Shown here piece by piece: positions 19,074 to 29,161 of a stretch of DNA of 64,000 nucleotides. Under the pieces are notes generated by a model, which was not told the origin of the DNA, made no database searches, and worked only from the letters and a program-made list of their open reading frames with translations. Source of the DNA: Morganella psychrotolerans (GTDB lineage Bacteria > Pseudomonadota > Gammaproteobacteria > Enterobacterales > Enterobacteriaceae); NCBI RefSeq assembly GCF_001676155.1, contig NZ_LZEW01000001.1, positions 1,674,001 to 1,738,000 on the forward strand, written 5' to 3'. The translations under genes and the position numbers were made by a program. The first letter of the stretch is position 1. The number at the start of each line of letters is the position of its first letter.

Positions 19074-21549
19074 ATGTTAAATATAAGTATAAAAACCATA
19101 ATAATCGATTACTTTATAAAATCGTCGGCTGGAATTTTGCTTGTCTCTTCTGCCGCCTGGTGTGAAGAAAATACAGATTATGAGTTTGAGAGCGGATTTA
19201 TTGTCGGCTCAAAAGAGAACGCTGACCTTAGCCGGTTCAGCGTTTCTGCTGTTTCCGAAGGAACCTATTCTCTTGATGTTTACACCAATGATAAATGGCA
19301 GGGTCGCCATGATTTACAGGTGAAAGAAATAGCAAAAGACCGTCTTGGTATCTGTTATTCAGAAAAAATGCTTTACGCCTTCGGGATTAATGCAGAAAAA
19401 CTGAATTCCGGCGCTGCCCCGGATGAAAACACCTGTCTGCCACTTAATGAATGGAATAATTCCCCGCAGGTCATTGATAGTTTAAAAGCCAGCACGCTGC
19501 AATTATTTATTACTATTCCGCAAGTTTATCTGCTCAATACCGGTCGTTATATCTCTGCGGACAACTGGGATCACGGTATTACGGCACTCAATGTCTCCTA
19601 TATGGCTAATTATTATCACAGCAGGCAGACAGATTACGGCAGCAATGATGATGATACCTTTTATCTGACCACCAATAGCGGATTATCGTTTAAAGGCTGG
19701 TTACTGAAACAGGAAGGTAACTACAGTTGGCAGCGCAACGGAAGAAAAGGCTGGAAAAGCAATCAGACCTATTTACAGCGCCCGGTAGCGGCTATTAATT
19801 CTAAATTTACCGCCGGACAATTTGCCACCGAAGGGGATATTCTCGAAAGCGTGCGGTTACGCGGACTGAAATTAACCACCGACGGCAACATGTATCCTGA
19901 CGGTACAACAAACTTTGCCCCGTTCATCCGCGGAATAGCACAGAGTAACGCTCTGGTGACGGTCCGCCAGGTCGGGCTTGTTATTTATCAGACCTCTGTC
20001 CCTGCCGGTCCGTTTGAATTAACCGATATTAATCCATCCGGTTATGGTAATGACCTGGAAGTCACCATCAAAGAAGCCGATGGCAGTGAAAGTACATTTT
20101 CTGTTCCTTATACGTCATCCAATAAATTAGTCCGGCCCGGTTTTTTTCGTTATGACATCAATGCCGGTAAAGCCGATTATGACGGATTAAATTATCACCC
20201 GAATATGATGCAGGGTTCGTTACAGTACGGGCTGAATAACTTCCTGACACTCTATTCCGGTGCCAATATCTCTGAAGATTACTATGCCTGGCTTGCCGGA
20301 ACCGGTCTTAATACCCCTGTCGGGACTTTTTCACTCGATGCCACTCATGCGCGGACAGAATTTAAACACAACACCGCTCAGGGAGAAAACTATCAGTTTT
20401 CATTCACCCAGATTTATCCCGGCACAAATACCAACCTGTATTTATCGTATTACCGCCGATCCGGGCGGGATTATTACGCCGTCAATGATGCGCTATATAG
20501 TATTAATGCTGAAAGGCATAATGACTTTACCGGTAATTACCGCGAAAAACAGGGATTCATTTATTCTGTTAATCAATCTTTTGCTGAAAATTTCGGTAGT
20601 CTGTATCTGACCGGACGAATATCTGATTACTGGGACAGTGACCGGCAGGATAAACAATATCAGTTCAGTTATAACAACAGTTTTGACAAATTATCCTATT
20701 CCCTCGGTTTTATGCGCACCTATTCTGATGATCGCGAAAAAGGCTATAACGACAGTATTAACCTCAACCTGAACTATCCGCTGTCATTCGGGGACGGTTA
20801 CCGGGCGACCATGACATCGAACACCTGGATTGATAATAAGCGGTTTGGCTCATCACAAATCGGGGTCAACGGCTCCCTGGATGCAGGAAACACACTGACT
20901 TATGGTGTCAGCACCGCGGTAATGAAGGACAATAATTATGCGGCATCCGTCAACGGAGGCTATCGTAATGCCGTTTCTAATCTTAATGCCAACTACAGCT
21001 ACGGACGGAAATACCGTCAGTTCGGTATGGGGGCGAGCGGCTCAGTGGTGGCACACTCCGGCGGAATAACCTTCACTCCTGAAATTTCCGGCACTATGGT
21101 TCTGGCTGAAGCTGAAAATGCACAGGGCGCATCATTACTGGGGTTTCCTGCCAGCCGGTTTGATAAGAGTGGCTATGTTCTGATGCCGTATGTCAGACCA
21201 TACCGCGTCAATACCATTGAAATCGATCCGAAAGGCAGCTCTGAAGATATCGCATTCCAGAATACCTCTGCCAATATTGCCCCTTATGAGGGAGCGATTG
21301 TTAAAGTAAAATTCGGCACAAAAATCGAAAAAAAACATCATGTATATTGTCCGGCGAACAGACGGACGACCGCTTCCTTTCGGTACAGAAGTGACTGATC
21401 TGAAAGGAAACGCGATTGGCGTGGTATCACAGGGAAGTGTGGTTCTCATCAATGATGAAAACGCAACACAAGGGGTTGTCCGTCTGGAAAATGAAACCTG
21501 TACCTTCCCGCTGGATCTCAGCAAAAGGCAGAACACACTATGTCAATAA
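19074..21549 (+). pseudogene. mrkC: Type 3 fimbrial outer-membrane usher MrkC, frameshifted as given
   Basis: The first frame gives 774 residues: signal, N-terminal chaperone-binding domain with YEFESGFI, a 24-strand barrel and SGYVLMPYVRPYRVNTIEID. It then ends in unrelated residues at 21398. A second frame from 21340 supplies the missing C-terminal domain (YIVRRTDGRPLPFGTEVTD onward) to 21549. Deleting one A from the run of eight at 21328-21335 joins them into about 824 residues, the size of Klebsiella MrkC. Without the C-terminal domain the usher would not work, so whether this A is real decides whether fimbriae are made. It overlaps mrkD by ten bases. Confidence 0.88.
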
Positions 21550-22547
21550 AACATCATAATATTCTCTACGCCGTACTGGCGCTTCTGTTTACCGGCAGCA
21601 GTGCTTATGCCGAATGCATTCGTGATGACAGTGTGCCGGCAGAAATGATTGATATGATTTTTGGCCGGGTTGTTGTCCGCCCGGATCTTTCTGTCGGCTC
21701 AGTCATAAAAGAAAGAACATGGACTATGCCGGAGACCGGGAAATATTGGGCGCGCTGCCGGGGGGGAACCACTCTGGATGCGCTGATTATATCTCCGGGT
21801 GCTGAGGGAGCGAATAAAGTCTTTTCCACCAATATCCCGGGGATAGGGCTTCGATTTACCCGTAAAGGACAGGTCGGGATGACCTATCCGGATACTTACC
21901 GCGTTCCGGGAGGGGCTGACAACTTGCAACCGGCCTACCTGGGAGGCTCTGATTTTACCGTTGAAATCATCAAAACAGCCCTGAAAACAGGCTCGGGGAC
22001 TATCGCTCAGGGGGAATATACCCGTTATGGCTATAAACCAAACAGTGGCATTACCCCGGCGATTATCAGTTTTCTGAGTGCGGAGGCTATCACCATTGTG
22101 TCCCCGTCATGTCTGGTGACCTCAGGAAATAATCAGGATGTCTATCTTCCGCCGGTCAGATACACTTCATTTTCGGGGAAAGGAACAACTGTTGGTGAAA
22201 AACCTTTCTTTATTAAGTTGTTATGCAGCGGAGGTATAGATGATAAAGGATACAGTAATATTAATATCACATTTGACGCCGACCTTGCGCCGGACACAGA
22301 AACCAGCCGTGGCGTGCTGAAAAATAAACTGACTGATAATAACTCAGCGAAAGGTGTGGGTATCCAGGTACTGGATACAAACAATACTCCGCTGCTCATG
22401 AAATACCCTTACCTTATCGGTAAGCTGGCCAGTCAGCAGGAGGTTGAATATAACCTGAACTATATTGCCCGGTATTATCAGCACGGCAATTCCATTTCCC
22501 CGGGTGATGTGCAGGCCAAAATGATCTTCAATATTACCTACGATTAA
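21540..22547 (+). CDS. mrkD: Type 3 fimbrial tip adhesin MrkD
   Basis: 335 residues, signal peptide ending SSAYA. N-terminal receptor-binding domain with MIFGRVVVRPDLSVGSVI, KTWTMP-like ERTWTMPETGKYW and STNIPGIGLRFTRKG, then a C-terminal pilin domain ending MIFNITYD. In Klebsiella MrkD binds collagen at the fibre tip; receptor specificity varies between alleles and cannot be read here. The operon ends after mrkD at a terminator, so the accessory subunit gene mrkF is absent. Confidence 0.9.
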   Translation: MSIKHHNILYAVLALLFTGSSAYAECIRDDSVPAEMIDMIFGRVVVRPDLSVGSVIKERTWTMPETGKYWARCRGGTTLDALIISPGAEGANKVFSTNIPGIGLRFTRKGQVGMTYPDTYRVPGGADNLQPAYLGGSDFTVEIIKTALKTGSGTIAQGEYTRYGYKPNSGITPAIISFLSAEAITIVSPSCLVTSGNNQDVYLPPVRYTSFSGKGTTVGEKPFFIKLLCSGGIDDKGYSNINITFDADLAPDTETSRGVLKNKLTDNNSAKGVGIQVLDTNNTPLLMKYPYLIGKLASQQEVEYNLNYIARYYQHGNSISPGDVQAKMIFNITYD

Positions 22548-22567
22548 TACCACACACCGGATCTCAC

Positions 22568-22592
22568 CGGACAACGGATGTCCGTTTTCTTT
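22568..22592 (+). terminator. Terminator of mrkABCD
   Basis: CGGACA, loop ACGGA, TGTCCG, then TTTTCTTTCT, 20 bases after the mrkD stop and just before the convergent dinG end. Confidence 0.85.
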
Positions 22593-22594
22593 CT

Positions 22595-24694
22595 CTAATC
22601 AATCTCCGGGCGCACAATCGGAAAGACCGGCAAGGCATTAAGTAACCGGCTGCCATAACGTTTCGTCAGCAGGCGTTTATCATAAATCACCACATCACCA
22701 TGACACTGATTACTGCGGATAAGCCGCCCGACCTGCTGAATCAGTGTGAAAGAGGCACTCGGCAGACTTTGTACTTCAAACGGATAGCGGTTCAGAGACT
22801 TCAGCCACTCATTTTCAGTAATAATCACGGGGTTGGTTACCGGCGGAAATGCAATTTTATGAATGTGTACCTGTGTCAGATAATCCCCTTTCAGATCAAG
22901 CCCTTCAGCAAAAGAGTGCAAGCCAATTAATACACTGTCCTGCCCGTCACGTATCCGCTGACAGTGCGTTTCCACCAACCGGTAGCGGGGTTGGTCGCCC
23001 TGAACCAGTAATTGCAGCCGCAAGTCCGTCACATGGGTCAGAAAGAGATCCATTGCCCGCTGACTGTTAAACAGAACCAACATGCCACGGTGCTCACCGG
23101 ACTCAATCTGCCTGCGGAAATAACGTGCCATCTCTTCAATATGCGCCGCTTCATCTGTCAGTGTCGGCTCATATTGCATCTGCGGAATAACCAGACGTCC
23201 CTGGCGGCAGTGATCAAACGGCGACCCGAGAGAGACAAAGCGATCATCAGCTTTTTCACTCAGCCCGGTCATCTCCTGAAGGCGGCTGAAACTGTTAAGA
23301 GAACGGAGTGTGGCGGATGTCACCACAATATGCGGCACATTGCGCCACAACAACTGCCCGAGCTGTTCACTGACGCGGATCCCCGCGCAGTGAAACCACA
23401 GATGTGACTGATTTTTTTCATAGCGGCGGCTGAGCCATTTCGAAACCGGCGCATGTGAAATTTCCGACATTGCCGCCTGACGCCACAATTTGCGCATATT
23501 TTCCAGCGCGCCCAGCATTTTTCCGCCGGTCAGAATGGCTTTGTGCAGACGCACGATATCCTGTTTTGCCGTTTGTTCATTCAGGTCGCTGAGAATGGCT
23601 TCCACCATGACATGCAAGGCATCAGTCTGTTTTGACAGCTGCTGCGCGGCATTCATCAGCGGCTCAGGCAACTCTCCGAGCGGGAAAAGATAGTGCGGAT
23701 CAGTTGCGCGTTCCGGTAACAATGCCTGTGTGTACATCGCCACATCGCGGTACGTATCCAGCATAACCTCAAGATGCTTTTGCAGGCGCGCACTGTCTGC
23801 CAGTTTCGGCGGTTTTACGGGGCGGAACTGCTGAATATACTGTGTAACAAACTTAGCCAGATTATCAAGCTGCGCCTGAAGTGAAGTAAGCGTGATATCC
23901 CCTTCCACTTCCAGTGTATCCCGGGCAACATCGGCAATATGGTGACCTTCATCCAGCACCAGCAGTAATTTCTTACTTTCCGGCAGGACGGATTCATTCG
24001 CCATCGCCGCCATGACCAGCGCATGGTTGGCGACCACCACATCGACAGTGTCGATTTCACGCCGCGCCAGAAAGAACGGGCAGCGTGTATAAAACTGACA
24101 GTTACGTCCGAGGCAACTGAGTTTATCGGTGCTGATTTTGCGCCACAAACTGTCCGGAATAGATTTTTTATGATGATCCCGCAGACCGTCCCAGCCGAAT
24201 GACGTGAAATCATTCTGTAACTGCCGCACCGTATCGCGCTCAGACGCGGTTGCCACATCGGCTTTATCTTCCAGCAGCAGCATCAAATCAATCTGCTCAC
24301 CTTCCGCAGCACCAATCACCGCCATATTGCGCGGGCAGACGTAGCGCCCGCGTCCGAATGCGCCGGTAAATTTCAGATCAGGGATAATTTTTGCCAGCAG
24401 CGGTAAATCTTTGCTGTAAATTTGATCCTGCAATGCCACGTTTGCGGTACTTATCACCAGTAATTTTTGCTGTTCCCGCGCCACCGCAATACCCGGAATA
24501 AGATATGATAATGTTTTTCCCACACCGGTCGGGGCCTCAATAACCAGATGACGCCCTTCATCGCCTGCCATCGTCCGCGCCACTTCCGCTATCATATCCC
24601 GCTGTGGTGCACGCGGAACAAAGCCGTCAATCTGCTCCGGCAAAGCTTTATACCAGGCGCTGATTTGTTGTTTGACAGTGGCGGAGAGGGGCAT
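22595..24694 (-). CDS. dinG: DinG, DNA-damage-inducible iron-sulfur helicase
   Basis: 699 residues (716 in E. coli). A 5'-3' XPD-type DNA helicase that unwinds D-loops, R-loops and forks. Walker A is EAPTGVGKT near residue 55; the DEAH-type box appears as LVLDEGHH. The four [4Fe-4S] cysteines align exactly: C120 (RYVCPRN), C194, C199 and C205 (SCLGRNCQFYTRC). C-terminal motif VI is LIQQVGRLIRS. It ends next to the mrk terminator. A LexA-like box overlaps the leader, consistent with SOS control in E. coli. Confidence 0.96.
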   Translation of the reverse strand: MPLSATVKQQISAWYKALPEQIDGFVPRAPQRDMIAEVARTMAGDEGRHLVIEAPTGVGKTLSYLIPGIAVAREQQKLLVISTANVALQDQIYSKDLPLLAKIIPDLKFTGAFGRGRYVCPRNMAVIGAAEGEQIDLMLLLEDKADVATASERDTVRQLQNDFTSFGWDGLRDHHKKSIPDSLWRKISTDKLSCLGRNCQFYTRCPFFLARREIDTVDVVVANHALVMAAMANESVLPESKKLLLVLDEGHHIADVARDTLEVEGDITLTSLQAQLDNLAKFVTQYIQQFRPVKPPKLADSARLQKHLEVMLDTYRDVAMYTQALLPERATDPHYLFPLGELPEPLMNAAQQLSKQTDALHVMVEAILSDLNEQTAKQDIVRLHKAILTGGKMLGALENMRKLWRQAAMSEISHAPVSKWLSRRYEKNQSHLWFHCAGIRVSEQLGQLLWRNVPHIVVTSATLRSLNSFSRLQEMTGLSEKADDRFVSLGSPFDHCRQGRLVIPQMQYEPTLTDEAAHIEEMARYFRRQIESGEHRGMLVLFNSQRAMDLFLTHVTDLRLQLLVQGDQPRYRLVETHCQRIRDGQDSVLIGLHSFAEGLDLKGDYLTQVHIHKIAFPPVTNPVIITENEWLKSLNRYPFEVQSLPSASFTLIQQVGRLIRSNQCHGDVVIYDKRLLTKRYGSRLLNALPVFPIVRPEID

Positions 24695-24704
24695 CAGAAA
24701 ACCT

Positions 24705-24720
24705 ATGGATAAATAAACAG
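24705..24720 (-). promoter_or_regulatory. Weak LexA-like box before dinG
   Basis: On the minus strand CTGTTTATTTATCCAT matches CTGT-N8-ACAG only in the left half and the first two bases of the right CAG triplet. Position (11 bases before the start codon) is right for dinG, which is an SOS gene in E. coli. Confidence 0.35.
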
Positions 24721-24861
24721 GGGGCTATTGTTTCACACTACAGCAAAAAAAACAGCCCGTTTTCAGCATACGGTTTCGTCAAAAGTTTGTTACAATTGTT
24801 AAACATACTGTCTGTATTCTTCCGGCTGACCGGTTCAGCCCGATAACTGTAAAAAGCATCT

Positions 24862-25011
24862 ATGAAGAAATTATTGATTATTTTCATTTTTATTTTTGCC
24901 TTCGGCTCCCTCGGCGGCGTTTTTCTTGCCGGGATGAACATGTATAATCGTTCAGTTGCCCCTGATTCTCCATCCACGGCGCAGGAAGCCGCCACCCGCG
25001 AAACACGGTAG
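24862..25011 (+). CDS. Small single-helix membrane protein
   Basis: 49 codons beginning MKKLLIIFIFIFAFGSLGG with one hydrophobic helix (residues 3-25), then a polar tail rich in Ser, Pro and Ala (SVAPDSPSTAQEAATRETR). It could be a short membrane-anchored peptide or a lipid-free signal peptide plus tail. It ends 32 bases before sseA on the same strand. The ribosome site (AAAAAGCATCT) is poor. I recognise no family; it is called because the translation is protein-like and fills an otherwise empty gap. Confidence 0.45.
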   Translation: MKKLLIIFIFIFAFGSLGGVFLAGMNMYNRSVAPDSPSTAQEAATRETR

Positions 25012-25043
25012 CTGTCTGCGTCATGCTAACGAGGTTAATTCCG

Positions 25044-25883
25044 ATGTACAGAGACTATTTTGTTACTCCGGACTGGCTGCACACACACCAGCATGACGAC
25101 AATCTTGTCGTTCTCGATGTGAGCAAAGCGCCACCCGCACAACCCGCAGATTGTTATCAGCTATGGCTTGAGCACCATATTCCGGGCGCACACTATTTTG
25201 ATCAGGATAAAGTGGCTGATACCGCGTCCCCGCTGCCGCACATGCTGCCGTCACCGGACACATTCGCGCAGGCCGCAGGCGCACTGGGTATTGATAACGA
25301 CACCACTGTGATCATTTATGATCAGGGTAATCTGTTTTCTGCCCCGCGCGCCTGGTGGACACTGAAAACCTTTGGTGTCAAAAATTTACGGATTCTTCAG
25401 AGCGGATTAAGTGGCTGGATAAATGCCGGTTATGCCACAGAAAGCGGTGAAACCACACACCCGGTACCGAAAACATTTGTACCGGAATTTCAGCGCCACA
25501 ATGCAGTAAATAAAGATGATGTGCTGCTTGCCATTACCGACCCGGAAATTCAGATTGTCGATGCCCGTTCAGCTGATCGCTTTCAGGCACTGACGCCGGA
25601 CCCGCGTCCCGGTGTCCGTGCGGGTCATATCCCGGGCAGTTGTAATGTGCCGTGGAATACACTGGTGGAAAACGGGATGTACAAAACCCCGACACAAATT
25701 CAGCAATTGTTCCGCGATGCCGGAGTGGATTTAAGCAAATACCTCGTCGTCTCCTGCGGCTCCGGTATGACTGCCGCTGTTCTGCTTCTCGCGCTGACAC
25801 TCATAGGCCATCAGAATGTCCGTCTGTATGACGGCTCCTGGGCTGAATGGGGTGGCTCCGATATTCTGCCGATCGAGCCATAA
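25044..25883 (+). CDS. sseA: 3-mercaptopyruvate sulfurtransferase
   Basis: 279 residues from ATG 25044, with GAGG about nine bases upstream; an ATG at 25023 would add seven residues. Two rhodanese domains: the first with HIPGAHYFDQDKVADTASPLPHMLP and GNLFSAPRAWWTLKTFGV, the second with QIVDARSADRF and the active loop CGSGMT, whose nucleophile is C238 as in E. coli SseA. CGSG(V/M)T rather than CRxGx marks mercaptopyruvate over thiosulfate as donor. Cytoplasmic, single gene, followed by two ERICs. Confidence 0.93.
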   Translation: MYRDYFVTPDWLHTHQHDDNLVVLDVSKAPPAQPADCYQLWLEHHIPGAHYFDQDKVADTASPLPHMLPSPDTFAQAAGALGIDNDTTVIIYDQGNLFSAPRAWWTLKTFGVKNLRILQSGLSGWINAGYATESGETTHPVPKTFVPEFQRHNAVNKDDVLLAITDPEIQIVDARSADRFQALTPDPRPGVRAGHIPGSCNVPWNTLVENGMYKTPTQIQQLFRDAGVDLSKYLVVSCGSGMTAAVLLLALTLIGHQNVRLYDGSWAEWGGSDILPIEP

Positions 25884-25900
25884 TCCGCTCATTTTTCTTA

Positions 25901-25961
25901 TATACCCAACGTCATTCAGGATGAAGCCAACGAACCTGCAGTTTGAATGAATAAGGGTATA
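25901..25961. repeat. Short ERIC (central part deleted)
   Basis: About 61 bases: the left end TATACCCAACGTCATTCAGG joined directly to the right end AAGCCAACGAACCTGCAG and TGAATGAATAAGGGTATA. Lacks the central GGGAGCATACAT block. Confidence 0.8.
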
Positions 25962-26084
25962 TACCCAACGTCATTCAGGATGCAGGAAGGCGGCAAGCTC
26001 CGCCCGCCGGGGAGCATACATGAGTATGTGACCCGACTGGCTGAGCGAAGCCAACGAACCTGCAGTTTGAATGAATAAGGGTAT
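25959..26084. repeat. Full-length ERIC in tandem with a short one
   Basis: Complete ERIC from TATACCCAACG to AAGGGTATA with core GGGAGCATACATGAGTATG. It abuts the short copy through a shared TATATA, as if one element had inserted at the TA end of the other. Confidence 0.85.
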
Positions 26085-26116
26085 AAAAATGCCGGAGCAG
26101 CTATCTGCCCCGGCAT
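26085..26116 (-). terminator. Terminator of the YeaQ-family gene
   Basis: Read on the minus strand, ATGCCGGGGCA pairs with TGCTCCGGCAT and is followed by TTTTTA. It lies 65 bases beyond the stop at 26181. Confidence 0.7.
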
Positions 26117-26180
26117 ACTTAACGTTTTACTGCTTTTTGCTGTGGTATCAGCCCATAACTATGATTTAACCAGCTAACAT

Positions 26181-26429
26181 TCAGCCGGCAAATTTACCTG
26201 CCAGAAATAACACCACCATGGCACCAATAACGGCCACGACAAAACTGCCGAAATTAAACCCGTCTACACGCCCTTTGCCGAAAAAGACACTGATATATCC
26301 CCCGACCACAGAGCCGGCAACCCCTAATATGATTGTCATAATAAAACCGATATTATAGGTTCCGGGCATAACCCATTTAGCCAGTACCCCTGCAATCAGA
26401 CCAAAGATAATCCAGGACAAAAAATTCAT
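26181..26429 (-). CDS. GlsB/YeaQ/YmgE-family membrane protein
   Basis: 82 residues with three hydrophobic segments: ...SWIIFGLIAGVLAKWVMPG, a glycine-rich second (ILGVAGSVVGGYISVFFG) and a third near the C-terminus (FVVAVIGAMVVLFLAG). This is the transglycosylase-associated protein family (YeaQ, YmgE), small inner-membrane proteins induced in stationary phase and stress, without known enzymatic activity. GGGAGG in the leader is a strong ribosome site. Single gene between two ERIC clusters. Confidence 0.85.
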   Translation of the reverse strand: MNFLSWIIFGLIAGVLAKWVMPGTYNIGFIMTIILGVAGSVVGGYISVFFGKGRVDGFNFGSFVVAVIGAMVVLFLAGKFAG

Positions 26430-26548
26430 TAGTGCCTCCCTCCGGCTGTATGATTCAGAAAACGTTGTGGCTCAGTTAATTGTAGCTTATCTGTTAATTA
26501 AAGTGCGATACACAGGAAAATGCAAATTTTATGCATTCTGATCGTAAA

Positions 26549-26630
26549 TATACCCATGTCATTCAGGATACAGGCAGGCGGCTATCTGAGCGCGACCAAC
26601 GAACCTGCGGTTTGAATGAATAAGGGTATA
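26549..26630. repeat. Internally deleted ERIC overlapping the end of dusC
   Basis: TATACCCATGTCATTCAGG to AATAAGGGTATA, about 82 bases, missing the central hairpin. It supplies the last codons and the stop of dusC. Confidence 0.8.
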
Positions 26631-27574
26631 GACAGGTTATCCCGCTCACGGGAAATAGCCTGCGCAATAGACGGACAATCTTTCAGTGTACGGATAACAG
26701 AAAAGAGCGATTCAGCTTCAGGATAAGCCTTGTGCAGATAACTGAACCACTGTTTGATCCGCGCCATATGATACAGCCCGGTATCACCCTGTTTTTCCAG
26801 TTGCGTGTAGTGATGCAGCAAGGCAACCACATCCGCCCACGGCATAAACGGGCTGTTGTGTTTCACCACACGGCTGAGATTCGGCACATTCAGTGCGCCA
26901 CGCCCGAGCATCAGGGAATCACAGCCGGTGACGGCTGCGCAGTTTTGCGCACTCTGCCAATCCAGGATTTCGCCATTGGCAGTCACCGGAATGGATAAAC
27001 GCTGACGGATAGCGCCGATTGCCGGCCAGTCGATAAGCTCAGCGCGGTATCCTGCTTCTTTGGTTCGTCCGTGTACGGTGATTTCAGTCGCACCGCCCTG
27101 TTCAACGGCATCCGCAATCTCAAACTGGTGCTCACTACTGCTCCAGCCAAGGCGGATTTTTACCGAGACAGGAAGATGTGAGGGAACCGCTGCGCGGATA
27201 GCCCGGGTGCCCTGATAAATCAGTTCCGGGTCTTTAAGCAGAGTTGCCCCACCGCCGCTGCCGTTGACCATTTTTGACGGACAACCACAGTTGAGATCAA
27301 CCCCCTGCGAGCCGAGTTCCGCCGCACGCGCCGCATTTTCTGCCAGCCACTGCGGATACTGCCCCAGCAGTTGCACACGAACCGGTGTTCCGGATGCCGT
27401 TACACCACCGTGAGCCAGTTCAGGACAGATGCGGAAAAAGACTTTTTCCGGCAGCAGCATATCCACCACGCGAACAAACTCGGTGATGCAAAGATCATAA
27501 TCATTCACTTCAGTCAGTAAATGACGAACAAGGGGGTCTAAGACCCCCTGCATTGGTGCTAACAGTACACGCAT
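26582..27574 (-). CDS. dusC: tRNA-dihydrouridine(16) synthase, C-terminus replaced by ERIC
   Basis: 330 residues. DusC reduces U16 in tRNA with FMN and NADPH. The family blocks [41 protein letters not shown] (with the active-site cysteine), [23 protein letters not shown] and the FMN-phosphate site IPVTANGEI are intact. Homology stops at about [13 protein letters not shown]; the final residues [16 protein letters not shown] and the TAG stop are read from an ERIC. E. coli DusC ends at about the same length with a different tail, so activity is probably kept. Start ATG 27574; RhlE is upstream 16 bases away. Confidence 0.92.
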   Translation of the reverse strand: MRVLLAPMQGVLDPLVRHLLTEVNDYDLCITEFVRVVDMLLPEKVFFRICPELAHGGVTASGTPVRVQLLGQYPQWLAENAARAAELGSQGVDLNCGCPSKMVNGSGGGATLLKDPELIYQGTRAIRAAVPSHLPVSVKIRLGWSSSEHQFEIADAVEQGGATEITVHGRTKEAGYRAELIDWPAIGAIRQRLSIPVTANGEILDWQSAQNCAAVTGCDSLMLGRGALNVPNLSRVVKHNSPFMPWADVVALLHHYTQLEKQGDTGLYHMARIKQWFSYLHKAYPEAESLFSVIRTLKDCPSIAQAISRERDNLSIPLFIQTAGSLVALR

Positions 27575-27590
27575 CAGTTAACCTGGTCCG

Positions 27591-28946
27591 TTATTTACCG
27601 CGGTTGCCCCACGGGCTGCCGGAGTCGGATGAGGTGCTGCGTGGTTTTTGCTGACGCGGACGTGCTGGGCGTTTGTCGCCGCTGTTTGAGTTGCTGCGCC
27701 CTTCTGCACCACGATCACGGCCTTGTCCGCCCTGACGGGGACCGGAAGAACGACCACCGCCGCCGCCGCGACCTTGTTTGGCTTTCTGGATAGGCTCAGC
27801 TTTGATAGACGGATCCGGCTCATAGCCGGGTTCTGCCATCCGCTCGATTGGTTTTTTCAGCAGGTTTTCGATGTCACGTAATAATTCGTGCTCATCAATA
27901 CATACCAGTGATAATGCCATACCGGTGGCTTCCGCGCGTCCGGTACGTCCGATACGATGGACATAATCTTCTGCCACATTCGGCAGTTCATAGTTCACCA
28001 CATACGGCAGTTGTTCAATATCCAGTCCGCGGGCTGCGATATCCGTTGCCACCAGGGCACGAATGCCGCCGCTTTTGAAATCAGCCAGTGCGCGGGTTCT
28101 TGCACCCTGGGATTTATTACCGTGGATTGCCGCCGCTTTGATACCGCTGTCACTCAGGAATTCAGCCAGACGGTTTGCGCCGTGCTTGGTACGGGTGAAA
28201 ATCAGTACCTGTTCCCAGTTATCACGGCCAATCAGATGCGCCAGTAATTCAGCTTTACGCTTTTTGTCCACCAGATGCACAAACTGTGTTATCTGCTGTG
28301 ATGCGCTGTTACGCGGTGCAACTTCTACCGTAACCGGATTGTTCAGGATAGTGTTCGCCAGCGATTTGATACCGTTGGAGAAGGTCGCGGAGAACAATAA
28401 ATTCTGGCGTTTTGCCGGTAATTTATTGATAACACGGCGAATGTCATGAATAAAGCCCATATCCAGCATACGGTCGGCTTCATCCAGCACTAAAATTTCG
28501 ACTTTCGACAGGTCAACCGCGCGCTGATGTTCCAGATCCAACAGGCGACCCGGGGTCGCGATCAGAATATCCACGCCGCTGCGCAGTTTCATCATTTGCG
28601 GATTGATGCTCACACCGCCGAAAACCACCAGCGAACGTGTGCGCAGGTGACGGCTGTATTCACGGACATTTTCGCCGATTTGCGCCGCCAGCTCACGGGT
28701 TGGCGATAAAATAAGCGCACGGACAGGGCGTCCGCCGCCTTTGCGCGGGTTATCCTCTAAATATTGCAGGATAGGTAAGGTAAAACCGGCGGTTTTCCCT
28801 GTACCGGTTTGTGCGCTTGCTAATAAATCGTGACCGGCCAGTACTTTAGGAATGGCCTGTAACTGAATCGGGGTTGGCTGTTCGTAGCCCATCTCTTCGA
28901 CGGCCTTCAGAATTTCCGGGCATAATGGTAAGGATGAAAAACTCAT
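27591..28946 (-). CDS. rhlE: ATP-dependent RNA helicase RhlE
   Basis: 451 residues. DEAD-box helicase that remodels RNA in ribosome assembly and with the degradosome. In order: Q motif TPIQLQAIP, Walker [32 protein letters not shown] in LLFSATFS, and HRIGRTGRA. The C-terminal 70 residues are a Gly/Arg/Ser/Pro-rich tail typical of RhlE. It is divergent from cecR, which in E. coli controls rhlE; an inverted repeat between them may be the operator. dusC follows by 16 bases, so both may be cotranscribed. Confidence 0.96.
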   Translation of the reverse strand: MSFSSLPLCPEILKAVEEMGYEQPTPIQLQAIPKVLAGHDLLASAQTGTGKTAGFTLPILQYLEDNPRKGGGRPVRALILSPTRELAAQIGENVREYSRHLRTRSLVVFGGVSINPQMMKLRSGVDILIATPGRLLDLEHQRAVDLSKVEILVLDEADRMLDMGFIHDIRRVINKLPAKRQNLLFSATFSNGIKSLANTILNNPVTVEVAPRNSASQQITQFVHLVDKKRKAELLAHLIGRDNWEQVLIFTRTKHGANRLAEFLSDSGIKAAAIHGNKSQGARTRALADFKSGGIRALVATDIAARGLDIEQLPYVVNYELPNVAEDYVHRIGRTGRAEATGMALSLVCIDEHELLRDIENLLKKPIERMAEPGYEPDPSIKAEPIQKAKQGRGGGGGRSSGPRQGGQGRDRGAEGRSNSNSGDKRPARPRQQKPRSTSSDSGSPWGNRGK

Positions 28947-29052
28947 GAATTGTTAAGACTCCGCCCCGGTGATTTGTCTGCGGGGCCTGCTGATGATTGA
29001 ATGTCGAAAATTAATCCGTCACTCCGGAAGAAATATCGATAAAATACGTACC

Positions 29053-29125
29053 TGATCAATCCGTTTGTTTCTGCTCATTTACAATATATAACGATGAGCA
29101 TAAAGTTTAATCACATGATTGATCA
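29053..29125. promoter_or_regulatory. Candidate CecR operator pair
   Basis: TGATCAATC (29053-29061) and its exact reverse complement GATTGATCA (29117-29125) flank the promoter region between rhlE and cecR. In E. coli CecR regulates both rhlE and its own operon from this position. The binding motif itself was not verified. Confidence 0.4.
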
Positions 29126-29161
29126 CTCGTTTATGCCGACACACCCATAAGGATATACGCT

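Noticed and set aside
24801-24825. LexA box for a plus-strand gene (ACTGTCTGTATTC)
   Set aside because: It lacks the second CAG half at the right distance.
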